Source: Candidatus Izemoplasmatales bacterium
Lineage (GTDB): Bacteria > Bacillota_I > Bacilli_A > Izemoplasmatales > Hujiaoplasmataceae
DNA length: 5,740 nt
Reading direction: 5' to 3'
Assembly (NCBI GenBank): GCA_028694875.1
Contig: JAQVKB010000084.1
Location: 1-5,740 of the forward strand
Position 1 is the first letter of the stretch, and every line of letters starts with the position of its first letter. The translations under genes were made by a program, and so were the position numbers. The notes beneath the pieces were generated by a model. It did not search any database. It was given only the letters and a program-made list of their open reading frames with translations, and had not been told where the DNA came from. Below are positions 1 through 5,699 of this stretch, piece after piece.

Positions 1-90
1 CTTTACGAATGTAAACTTCAAACAACGGGCATGAACCCAAGGCTTAGACATGTCCGCGGAGATGTGTTCTTAACCTACGGAAAATGTTGA
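1..90 (+). CDS. dnaI: dnaI 5' part: end of N-terminal zinc-binding domain, cut by in-frame TGA
   Basis: This frame is open from the window edge to TGA at 88-90. It is the same frame as the AAA+ ORF that starts at 130. The translation contains GMNPRL and LTYGKC, which line up without gaps (from memory) with GYHPKL and IEYYEC in the N-terminal domain of Bacillus subtilis DnaI, the part that binds the replicative helicase. Cysteines at 10-12 and 85-87 match conserved family cysteines; the usual histidine is asparagine at 34-36. After the TGA the frame continues without another stop through 91-129 (YNTYEDSLDNIKT) straight into the MYLP that begins the ATPase part, as expected for the linker of one protein. 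I read this as one dnaI gene broken by a nonsense codon, a readthrough site or a sequence error. A true separate short protein is less likely. The gene start lies outside the window. Confidence 0.7.
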   Translation, partial: LYECKLQTTGMNPRLRHVRGDVFLTYGKC

Positions 91-129
91 TACAATACGT
101 ATGAGGATTCCCTCGACAATATAAAAACG

Positions 130-699
130 ATGTATTTACCACGAAAAATCTTGGAAGCCGATCTTTCTGATTTTGATTTGATTGGCGATGAACGCAAAGC
201 AATACATCAATACATCATGGAATTTTTCAAGGCTTTTGGAACCGATCAACCCAAAAAGGGCATGTACATTTCTGGCATTTTTGGAGCTGGAAAAACCTAT
301 ATTTTGGCTTGTGTCGCTAACGAGCTCGCCAAACAAAACATCCATCCGATATTTGCATATTACCCAGATTTGGTTCGTGAATTGAAATCGTCCATCGGCG
401 AAGGAAATTTGGAAGATCGCGTCGAAGAACTCAAAAATGCGGAAGTCTTGATTCTCGACGATTTTGGTGGAGAAGCCAAAAGCGCCTTTATCCGCGATGA
501 AGTATTGGGCCCAATCTTACAATTCCGAGTATTAGAGAAGAAACTTACTTTCTTTTCCTCGAACTACAAAAGAGCATCCTTGAAGGATTCGCTCCAATAC
601 GAATCTACTCAAGAAGAAAAGACCAAGGCCATCCGAATTCATGAGCGGATTCGTGAACTCACGGAAGAATTCACGCTCTCTGAAAAACCACGCGTTTGA
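130..699 (+). CDS. dnaI: Primosomal helicase loader DnaI, AAA+ ATPase domain
   Basis: Cytoplasmic AAA+ ATPase that, in Bacillota, loads the replicative DNA helicase onto DNA together with the DnaB and DnaD primosome proteins. Residues counted from ATG 130 show Walker A GIFGAGKT (49-56), Walker B LILDD (107-111), sensor-1 FFSSN (141-145) and the C-terminal HERIREL stretch that carries the presumed arginine finger (about R173). RDEVLGPILQFR matches the family pattern after Walker B. The product from ATG 130 is 189 aa, against about 310 aa for the usual protein, because the N-terminal domain lies upstream of the TGA at 88-90. ATG 130 has no Shine-Dalgarno sequence and falls at a conserved internal Met-Tyr, so it is probably not a natural start. 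The gene ends at TGA, 2 nt before the -35 box of the thrS promoter, with no terminator between. The dnaI-thrS neighbourhood resembles that of Bacillus. The family call is firm; whether the gene is functional is open. Confidence 0.88.
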   Translation: MYLPRKILEADLSDFDLIGDERKAIHQYIMEFFKAFGTDQPKKGMYISGIFGAGKTYILACVANELAKQNIHPIFAYYPDLVRELKSSIGEGNLEDRVEELKNAEVLILDDFGGEAKSAFIRDEVLGPILQFRVLEKKLTFFSSNYKRASLKDSLQYESTQEEKTKAIRIHERIRELTEEFTLSEKPRV

Positions 700-701
700 C
701 C

Positions 702-729
702 TTGACAACAAGATACTTTGTTGTATAAT
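702..729 (+). promoter_or_regulatory. Sigma-A promoter of the T-box/thrS unit
   Basis: Perfect -35 TTGACA (702-707) and perfect -10 TATAAT (724-729) with a 16-bp spacer. The predicted transcription start is near 735-737, just before the T-box stem I. It begins 2 nt after the dnaI stop codon, so thrS can be transcribed independently of dnaI. Confidence 0.9.
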
Positions 730-734
730 AGTGG

Positions 735-949
735 TAACAAAGCGAAGAGTTGGACAAGGCACGCAAAGAAACCTTCTAGCGACAACGGGATTGGTGAGAG
801 CCGTTGATGGGGAATTTGTGGTGTTACCACCAACGAGTGGGTTTTTGAAAAAACCCCGTATACCGGCGTTAACGGTTTGAGCGCCAGAGCAATCTGGAAC
901 AAAGGTGGTACCGCGCATCGTCGTCCTTTTTTAAGGGCGACGTTTTTAT
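735..949 (+). ncRNA. T-box riboswitch leader, threonine-specific (ACC specifier)
   Basis: This leader RNA senses uncharged tRNA-Thr and controls thrS by antitermination. Stem I: helix 749-753 (GTTGG) with 830-834 (CCAAC), next to tandem G-A pairs 747-748/835-836 that fit a kink-turn; then a specifier loop (754-758/825-829), an upper helix (759-767 with 815-824, bulged), and a distal helix CAACGG 783-788 with CCGTTG 801-806. The specifier loop carries ACC at 826-828 followed by a purine, a threonine codon matching the downstream gene. The distal loop holds GGTGAGAG. A hairpin at 839-856 (GGGTTTT/AAAACCC, loop TGAA) is probably stem II, and 865-885 (GGCGTT/AGCGCC) may be stem III. The T-box element, GGTGGTACCGCG within 901-914, is near-consensus; its AAAGG (901-905) can pair with CCTTT (925-929) as antiterminator. 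The pairing was worked out by hand. Confidence 0.93.
919..949 (+). terminator. T-box regulated intrinsic terminator
   Basis: Stem CGTCGTCC (919-926) with GGGCGACG (935-942), one G-U pair, loop TTTTTTAA, followed by the T run 943-947. Its left arm includes CC at 925-926, which the antiterminator needs, so the two structures exclude each other. It stops transcription before thrS when tRNA-Thr is charged. Confidence 0.9.
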
Positions 950-956
950 TTATTCC

Positions 957-964
957 AAAGGAGG
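957..964 (+). promoter_or_regulatory. thrS ribosome binding site, decides the start
   Basis: AAAGGAGG ends 1 nt before an ATG at 966 but 7 nt before the in-frame ATG at 972. Only the second spacing is normal, so translation should begin at 972. Confidence 0.85.
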
Positions 965-971
965 AATGTTT

Positions 972-2876
972 ATGAAAATCACGTTTCAAGATGGATCAAG
1001 TCGTGAATTTGAACAAGGTCTATCGATTTTAGAAATCGCCGATAAGATTTCCGTGTCGCTTCGCAAGAAAGCCATCGCGGGAATTTTAAATGAGAAGGAA
1101 GTGGATCTGTCTACCGTCGTGGTAGACGATGCGACACTTCGCATTTTGACCGAAGAAGATCCAGAATCGATTGAAATATTACGTCACAGCGCGGCCCATT
1201 TGATGGCCCAAGCTGTCAAAAGTCTCTATCCACAAGCAAGGTTCGGCGTGGGACCTGTGATTGAGGAAGGCTTTTATTACGATATCGATTTGGGCGAGGA
1301 TGTCCTGACGGAATCCGACTTACCGAAAATTGAAAAAGCGATGGCCAAGTTGGCCGAAGCCAATTTGCCGATTGTTCGTCAAGTGAGAAGCAAAGCGGAA
1401 GCGCTAGTCTTCTTTCAACAAGATGCTTATAAAGTCGAATTGATTTCAGATCTACCCGATGGCGAAACGATTACGACTTATACCCAAGGAGACTTCACGG
1501 ATCTTTGTCGCGGGCCGCATCTGCCTTCTACGAAATGGATTAAGAATGTCAAACTGTTGTCGCTAGCCGGAGCCTATTGGCGAGGAGATTCGAAAAACAA
1601 GCAACTCACCCGCGTGTATGGTACGGCGTTCTTCAAGGCGGAAGAACTCAAAAACCATTTGGAAGTTTTGGAAGAACGGAAAAAGCGAGATCACCGCAAA
1701 CTTGGCAAAGAACTCGATTTGTTTATGCTGAGTGAATACGGTCCTGGATTCCCATTCTGGTTACCGAATGGCATGATTGTTCGACGCGAACTCGAAAACT
1801 TCTGGTACAAAGTCCATCTCAAAGAAGGATACAAACTCATCCAAACGCCAATCATGCTGAACAAAGAGTTGTGGTTGGTGTCAGGTCACTGGGAAAACTA
1901 TCGCGACAACATGTATACCTCCAAGATTGACGAACAAGAGTTCGCCATCAAACCAATGAACTGCCCTGGTGGAATGCTCGTGTACAAACGCGACATCCAT
2001 TCCTACAAAGATTTCCCTCTTAAAGTCGGAGAACTCGGACTGGTTCATCGCCATGAAGCTTCAGGAGCTCTGAACGGCTTGTTCCGCGTGAGAAACTTCA
2101 CGCAAGATGATGCGCACATTTTCATGACGGAAGACATGATTGTCGAAGAAGTCGCGAATCTCGTGAAATTATTCGAGTATATCTATTCAGTCTTTAATCT
2201 GTCCTATCATATTGAATTGTCGACCCGCCCCCTCGAAAAATACATTGGCAAAATCGAAACCTGGGACCGCGCGGAAAAAGCGTTGGCTGATGCGTTGACT
2301 TCACTCGGGAAATCGTATGTCTTGAATCCGGGAGACGGCGCCTTTTATGGACCCAAACTCGACTTCAAACTGAGAGACTCGATGAATCGTATTTGGCAAT
2401 GTGGTACGATTCAATTGGATATGAATCTTCCCGAACGTTTTGACCTGACCTATGTAGCGCAAGACGGGGAAAAGAAACGTCCAGTGATGTTGCATCGTGC
2501 AATCTTCGGTTCGATTGAACGCTTCATTGGTATTTTGATTGAACACTATGCAGGGGCATTCCCTGTTTGGTTGAGCCCAGTTCAAGTCAAATTGATTCCC
2601 GTGAATACGGAAATCCATATGGAAGCTTGCGACCGTTTGTTCAAGAAATTCCAAGACGAAGGCATTCGCGTGGAAGTCGATCGTCGCGATGAAAAACTGG
2701 GATATAAGATTCGTGATGCCCAAACGAAAAAGATTCCTTATCAAATCGTGATTGGCGATGAAGAAGCCTCCTCCGATTTGGTCACGTACCGAAAATATGG
2801 AGAGAAAGATCAAGTCAAAGTGTCTTCTCGGGAATTTATAGACATGGTGTTATCTCAAATCAAGAATCTCCAGTAA
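972..2876 (+). CDS. thrS: Threonyl-tRNA synthetase
   Basis: Class II aminoacyl-tRNA synthetase, cytoplasmic, that joins L-threonine to tRNA-Thr using ATP and clears mischarged Ser-tRNA-Thr. The protein is 634 aa, the normal full length. In order: TGS domain (about 1-60); editing domain with HSAAH (H72, H76) and CRGPH (C179, H183), the known editing-site residues; catalytic core (about 240-530) with motif 2 at RHEASG, motif 3 near R517 (FGSIER), and the zinc ligands C331 (MNCPGG), H382 (DDAHIF) and H508 (MLHRAIFG) that recognise threonine; anticodon-binding domain (about 535-630) starting at PVWLSPVQV. All key residues are present. The start at 972 is preferred to 966 because of ribosome binding site spacing, and because MKITF is the usual type of TGS beginning. 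Expression is controlled by the threonine T-box just upstream; a strong terminator follows. All nine tryptophans are TGG. Confidence 0.98.
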   Translation: MKITFQDGSSREFEQGLSILEIADKISVSLRKKAIAGILNEKEVDLSTVVVDDATLRILTEEDPESIEILRHSAAHLMAQAVKSLYPQARFGVGPVIEEGFYYDIDLGEDVLTESDLPKIEKAMAKLAEANLPIVRQVRSKAEALVFFQQDAYKVELISDLPDGETITTYTQGDFTDLCRGPHLPSTKWIKNVKLLSLAGAYWRGDSKNKQLTRVYGTAFFKAEELKNHLEVLEERKKRDHRKLGKELDLFMLSEYGPGFPFWLPNGMIVRRELENFWYKVHLKEGYKLIQTPIMLNKELWLVSGHWENYRDNMYTSKIDEQEFAIKPMNCPGGMLVYKRDIHSYKDFPLKVGELGLVHRHEASGALNGLFRVRNFTQDDAHIFMTEDMIVEEVANLVKLFEYIYSVFNLSYHIELSTRPLEKYIGKIETWDRAEKALADALTSLGKSYVLNPGDGAFYGPKLDFKLRDSMNRIWQCGTIQLDMNLPERFDLTYVAQDGEKKRPVMLHRAIFGSIERFIGILIEHYAGAFPVWLSPVQVKLIPVNTEIHMEACDRLFKKFQDEGIRVEVDRRDEKLGYKIRDAQTKKIPYQIVIGDEEASSDLVTYRKYGEKDQVKVSSREFIDMVLSQIKNLQ

Positions 2877-2880
2877 TACC

Positions 2881-2908
2881 AAAAGCAAGTCTTCGGGCTT
2901 GCTTTTTT
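2881..2908 (+). terminator. Intrinsic terminator of thrS
   Basis: An 11-bp stem, 2881-2891 (AAAAGCAAGTC) with 2896-2906 (GGCTTGCTTTT, one G-U pair), closes on a stable C(TTCG)G tetraloop and continues into a T run to 2908. It lies 4 nt after the thrS stop. Confidence 0.95.
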
Positions 2909-2933
2909 CTTTCTATTTCTATAAAAATATGGA

Positions 2934-2952
2934 TTTTGTCATTGTTTTGTCA
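2934..2952 (+). repeat. Tandem TTTTGTCA direct repeat, 11-bp period
   Basis: TTTTGTCA occurs at 2934-2941 and again at 2945-2952, separated by TTG. The 11-bp step is about one helical turn, and the pair overlaps the -35 area of the VWA gene promoter. It could be an activator or repressor site, or chance in AT-rich DNA. Confidence 0.4.
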
Positions 2953-2969
2953 AAAATACGTGGTTTAAT
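2942..2969 (+). promoter_or_regulatory. Probable extended -10 promoter of the VWA lipoprotein gene
   Basis: TTTAAT (2964-2969; five of six consensus bases) is preceded by TG-N (2961-2963), an extended -10 element. The best-spaced -35 is weak: TTGTTT at 2942-2947 with a 16-bp spacer. An upstream terminator and a downstream ribosome binding site make a promoter here necessary. Confidence 0.5.
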
Positions 2970-2989
2970 AGAGGCGTAGAGGTGATAAA

Positions 2990-4267
2990 ATGAAACGATT
3001 TGTAGGAATTGCATTATTCGCACTGGTGTTGACACTCTCTGGATGTGCCTCCGCGACCATTGGTGGCGGCGATGAGGGTGTCTCTTACTTGATGGCCGAT
3101 AGCGGTAGTGGTACCACCACCGGTGAAGTGACGACTTCGGACACGACGACCGACGATGATGTTGTTACCACAACGACACAGACTGTGACCGTAGCGGCAG
3201 GTCAACTCACTGCTGCAGAATGGATTGACGTGGAACATTATGATTTCTATTTATCCTTATTTGCCCCTGATCAGGATCAAAGCGATGGCGTGTTTCAATC
3301 GTATCAGGCGCTCGGTTATTTTGATACATTGAATATGGTTCATGTCCAAGTGACCAATGGCGATGCCTATGTATCTGGCGCACTCGTTGAACTAGTGAAT
3401 GAACTTGGAAATACGATCGTCTCCACGATCACAAACGTGTTTGGTCAAAGCTATTTGTTTCCAGGAACAGACGTTGTTGGCGAAGTCACTCAAATTGTTG
3501 TGACCAAGGGCGAAGCGACAATCACGGTAGATTATGTTTATGACAGTGAAAATCGCGATGTCCAAGTCGATTTGGTCGCGGATACGACGGCTTCGGAAAT
3601 GCTCGATATCATGTTTGTCATCGATACGACGGGTTCAATGGGGGATGAAATCTCCTATTTGAAAGCGGAAATCGCGAATGTGATTGCGCAAGTTCAAGAA
3701 ATGTTGCCGAATGTCACTATCCGTCTCGCGTTGTTGTTTTATCGCGATGATTCAGATGCTTATGTGACGAGATATTATGATTTCTCGACAAACATTAGTG
3801 CGCAACAATTGACGCTCTCTCTCCAAAATGCCTCTGGGGGAGGGGATTATCCTGAGGCTGTCGATACAGCGCTCAATGTTGCCATGCAGCAAGCGTGGAG
3901 TGATGCTTCTTCGACCAAACTTTTGTTTCATGTTTTGGACGCTCCTCCCCATGATGACCAAGAATCGATGACCACATTTACCAATGCCATTCAAACCGCG
4001 GCACAACAAGGGATCCGAATCATTCCCGTCGCTTCCAGTGGCGTGGATAAATGGACAGAATACTTGTTGCGATGTGAAGCCATGATGACAGGCGGCACTT
4101 ATGTATTTCTAACCAACGATTCCGGGATAGGTGGCGACCATATTGAAGCCACCGTCGGAGAATATACGGTGGAATATCTGAATTCCTTGCTGATTCGCTT
4201 GATTGTCAAATATCAATCTGGAACCGAATTGGATATCGTTCCTTGGCGGGATGATTTCCAACAATAA
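2990..4267 (+). CDS. Secreted lipoprotein with von Willebrand A domain
   Basis: Predicted membrane-anchored extracellular protein of 425 aa; specific function unknown. A short signal peptide with a charged MKR start and hydrophobic core ends in lipobox LSGC, so C19 should be lipidated and anchor the protein outside the membrane. Residues about 38-68 are a Thr/Asp-rich, probably unstructured linker. Residues about 115-195 are beta-rich, with SGALVEL followed by FGQSYLFPG, resembling a carboxypeptidase regulatory-like beta-sandwich. The VWA domain spans about 203-405: metal-site motif DTTGSMGDE (D212, T214, S216; a DxTxS form of the usual DxSxS), FYRDDSD (250-256), GGGDYPEAVD (283-292) and LDAPPHDD (316-323), all typical of one bacterial VWA subfamily. 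Such domains usually bind proteins through a divalent metal ion; the partner here is not evident. The ribosome binding site GAGGTGAT (2979-2986) supports ATG 2990. Stop codons TAA and TGA follow in tandem. It appears to be transcribed alone. Confidence 0.9.
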   Translation: MKRFVGIALFALVLTLSGCASATIGGGDEGVSYLMADSGSGTTTGEVTTSDTTTDDDVVTTTTQTVTVAAGQLTAAEWIDVEHYDFYLSLFAPDQDQSDGVFQSYQALGYFDTLNMVHVQVTNGDAYVSGALVELVNELGNTIVSTITNVFGQSYLFPGTDVVGEVTQIVVTKGEATITVDYVYDSENRDVQVDLVADTTASEMLDIMFVIDTTGSMGDEISYLKAEIANVIAQVQEMLPNVTIRLALLFYRDDSDAYVTRYYDFSTNISAQQLTLSLQNASGGGDYPEAVDTALNVAMQQAWSDASSTKLLFHVLDAPPHDDQESMTTFTNAIQTAAQQGIRIIPVASSGVDKWTEYLLRCEAMMTGGTYVFLTNDSGIGGDHIEATVGEYTVEYLNSLLIRLIVKYQSGTELDIVPWRDDFQQ

Positions 4268-4274
4268 TGATGGA

Positions 4275-4311
4275 AACGGGACGAGGAATCGTCCCGTTAT
4301 TTCTATTTTTT
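4275..4311 (+). terminator. Intrinsic terminator of the VWA lipoprotein gene
   Basis: Perfect 10-bp stem AACGGGACGA (4275-4284) with TCGTCCCGTT (4289-4298), loop GGAA, followed by a T-rich tract to 4311. It starts 7 nt after the stop codon. Confidence 0.93.
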
Positions 4312-4319
4312 GATTCCTA

Positions 4320-4328
4320 TGATACAAT
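4320..4328 (+). promoter_or_regulatory. Probable extended -10 promoter of the EamA transporter gene
   Basis: TGATACAAT: TG-N directly before TACAAT (4323-4328; five of six consensus bases). No good -35 lies 16-18 bp upstream, where the preceding terminator's T tract sits; extended -10 promoters can work without one. The expected start near 4335 leaves a short leader before AGGAG. Confidence 0.55.
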
Positions 4329-4356
4329 GAGATTACGTCTTGGCTAGGAGAACCGC

Positions 4357-5274
4357 ATGCAAAACAAGAAACACTTGATGGCATTACTTGAAGCGTTGTT
4401 TGTGACCTTGCTATGGTCTTCCTCGTTTGTCTTCATCAAACGTGGATTGGATTCGATTGGTGCACTCACATTTGCGGGATTGCGATATGTCATTGCGGCG
4501 ATGTTGTTGATTGGCTATTTGGCGATCACAAGGAAGTTGCATGAAATCAAACAAATTACTAAGAATCAATGGTTCCAATTGATTGGACTAGGATTGATGA
4601 TGTATTTTGTGACACAAGGAGCTCAATATTTAGGGCTATTCTATCTACCTGCGATTCAGGTATCCTTGATGCTCAATCTGACTCCCGTCCTCATTTTGAT
4701 GTTTTCAAGTCGTATTTTGGGTGAGAAGCCCACCAAAAATAACCTATTGGGTGTTGGCGTCTTTTTGATTGGAGCCGCCATCTATTTCTTCCCCTTGGAT
4801 ACTTCCTTGGGTTCACCCATTGGCTATGTCGTAATGACCGTTTGTCTTCTGTTCAATGCCTTTTCCACGATGCTCGGTCGAAGTATCAATCAACGTCAGC
4901 ATGTTTCCCCTGTTATCGTCACGACGGTCAGTATGACGATGGGTGGATTGGTGTTGCTAGGAAGTGGGTTGGCATTCGAAGGAATCCCATCCATCGGCAT
5001 CGAAATGTGGGGTGTAATTTTGTTGCTGGCGTCTGTCAATACCGCCTTTGCATTCACCCTTTGGAACAAGACGATGCAGGTATTGACATCCATCGAATCT
5101 TCCATTGTCAACAATACGATGCTGGTTCAAATCGCGATTCTGTCGTTTTTGTTTATGGAAGAACCATTTACGTTCAAAAGCGTGATTGCGGTCGTCATTG
5201 TGAGCATCGGTGTTTTCTTGGTTCAATATCAATCCAAACGACAAATGAAATCATTGAAAAACGCAAGAGAATGA
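4357..5274 (+). CDS. EamA/DMT-superfamily membrane transporter
   Basis: Integral inner-membrane permease of 305 aa, the usual size for the drug/metabolite transporter superfamily. About ten hydrophobic segments can be read (roughly residues 8-27, 35-56, 72-90, 94-117, 129-145, 153-173, 185-206, 216-235, 247-266, 272-290), forming two EamA repeats. The typical family features are LLWSSSFVFIK in TM1, the short acidic-Pro motif after TM4 (LGEKPT, about 121-126), and its counterpart in the second repeat (MEEPFTF, about 267-273). NNTMLVQIA before the last pair of helices is also usual. The charged tail KRQMKSLKNARE fits a cytoplasmic end. Substrate cannot be told from sequence; relatives export amino acids, other metabolites or drugs. 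AGGAG (4346-4350), 6 nt before ATG 4357, supports the start. It is probably monocistronic, with its own promoter and terminator, so no neighbour hints at the substrate. Confidence 0.93.
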   Translation: MQNKKHLMALLEALFVTLLWSSSFVFIKRGLDSIGALTFAGLRYVIAAMLLIGYLAITRKLHEIKQITKNQWFQLIGLGLMMYFVTQGAQYLGLFYLPAIQVSLMLNLTPVLILMFSSRILGEKPTKNNLLGVGVFLIGAAIYFFPLDTSLGSPIGYVVMTVCLLFNAFSTMLGRSINQRQHVSPVIVTTVSMTMGGLVLLGSGLAFEGIPSIGIEMWGVILLLASVNTAFAFTLWNKTMQVLTSIESSIVNNTMLVQIAILSFLFMEEPFTFKSVIAVVIVSIGVFLVQYQSKRQMKSLKNARE

Positions 5275-5291
5275 ATTCTTGCGTTTTTTTT
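5257..5291 (+). terminator. Intrinsic terminator overlapping the transporter stop codon
   Basis: Stem AAAAACGCAAGA (5257-5268) with TCTTGCGTTTTT (5277-5288), 12 bp, loop GAGAATGA, then further Ts to 5291. The left arm lies inside the last codons of the transporter gene and the loop contains most of its TGA stop (5272-5274). Confidence 0.9.
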
Positions 5292-5299
5292 CGATTCGC

Positions 5300-5349
5300 G
5301 TTGACAACGATGATCAACTATTATATAATGTGCAGTAGTAAACAACATT
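5300..5349 (+). promoter_or_regulatory. Candidate PadR operators: two interrupted inverted repeats
   Basis: GTTGA (5300-5304) is mirrored by TCAAC (5314-5318) across the -35 box, and AATGT (5327-5331) by ACATT (5345-5349) across the -10 end and start site. Many PadR-family proteins bind ATGT-N-ACAT-like palindromes in their own promoters, so the second repeat is the better candidate. The arms are only 5 bp. Confidence 0.4.
5301..5329 (+). promoter_or_regulatory. Consensus sigma-A promoter of padR-DUF1700 operon
   Basis: Perfect TTGACA (5301-5306), 17-bp spacer, perfect TATAAT (5324-5329), about the strongest core promoter possible. Transcription should start near 5335-5337. An operon that begins with a PadR-type repressor gene and such a promoter is most simply read as repressed by its own product. 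Confidence 0.9.
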
Positions 5350-5372
5350 GATATGGGTGGAGATGATCGCGC

Positions 5373-5699
5373 TTGAATATCCAATATAAAAAAGGTGTCC
5401 TTGAAATCTGTATCCTCGCTGAACTAAATCGAGGCGATGTCTATGGATATGAACTATCCACAGAAATCTCCAAACGGATTGAAATATCGGATGGAACCGT
5501 CTATCCCATTTTAAGAAAACTCAAGAATGATGGCTATGTGACGACATTTCTTTCCGAAGCGAGCGGGGGCCCTGCGAGAAAGTATTATTCGATTACGGAA
5601 GCGGGAAAAGAGAAATTCAAACGCGAAGTCAAAGATTGGATGAAATTTACCAAAACAGTTCATGAAATGTTAGGAGGTGGTGACGATGAAACGAAATGA
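5373..5699 (+). CDS. PadR-family transcriptional regulator
   Basis: Small DNA-binding protein of 108 aa, the usual size for the short PadR subfamily, expected to act as a dimeric repressor. The winged-helix domain covers about residues 8-77: KGVLEICILAEL (helix 1), DVYGYELSTEIS (helix 2), ISDGTVYPILRKLKNDGYV (recognition helix region) and SGGPARKYYSIT (wing), all hallmarks of the family. One C-terminal helix (about 77-100) should form the dimer contact. The start is TTG 5373: an in-frame TGA at 5364-5366 rules out a longer ATG start, and the family's N-terminal INIQLKKG-like pattern begins exactly here. The ribosome binding site GTGGAG (5357-5362) is 10 nt away, rather far, which with TTG suggests weak translation. 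The gene overlaps the next one by 14 nt, so the two are probably translationally coupled. PadR next to DUF1700 is a common pair in Bacillota; the signal sensed is unknown. Confidence 0.93.
   Translation: MNIQYKKGVLEICILAELNRGDVYGYELSTEISKRIEISDGTVYPILRKLKNDGYVTTFLSEASGGPARKYYSITEAGKEKFKREVKDWMKFTKTVHEMLGGGDDETK

Noticed and set aside
88..114. Selenocysteine insertion at TGA 88-90, with hairpin GAGG-ATTC-CCTC at 103-114 as a SECIS element.
   Set aside because: The stem is only 4 bp and has no clear SECIS loop, and DnaI is not a known selenoprotein family.
731..830. Perfect 8-bp inverted repeat GTGGTAAC (731-738) / GTTACCAC (823-830) as the base of T-box stem I.
   Set aside because: The left arm lies mostly upstream of the predicted transcription start, and this pairing would bury the ACC specifier. 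The GTTGG/CCAAC helix with a kink-turn fits T-box architecture better.
839..856. GGGTTTT/AAAACCC hairpin as a terminator upstream of thrS.
   Set aside because: There is no T run after it; it fits T-box stem II.
641..880. ORF of 79 codons on the + strand across the T-box leader.
   Set aside because: It overlaps the end of dnaI and a structured regulatory RNA, has no ribosome binding site, and the protein has no recognisable features.
532..989. Minus-strand ORFs of 116 and 128 codons over the dnaI end and T-box.
   Set aside because: They run antisense to well-supported features, and their translations look like shadow frames with no domain.
2301..2813. Minus-strand ORF of 170 codons inside thrS.
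   Set aside because: It is fully antisense to the conserved catalytic and anticodon-binding parts of thrS, with no promoter or ribosome binding site.
4842..5351. Plus-strand ORF of 169 codons overlapping the transporter gene.
   Set aside because: It lies in another frame of a clear membrane protein, crosses its terminator and the padR promoter, and is rich in Cys/His/Arg in no recognisable pattern.
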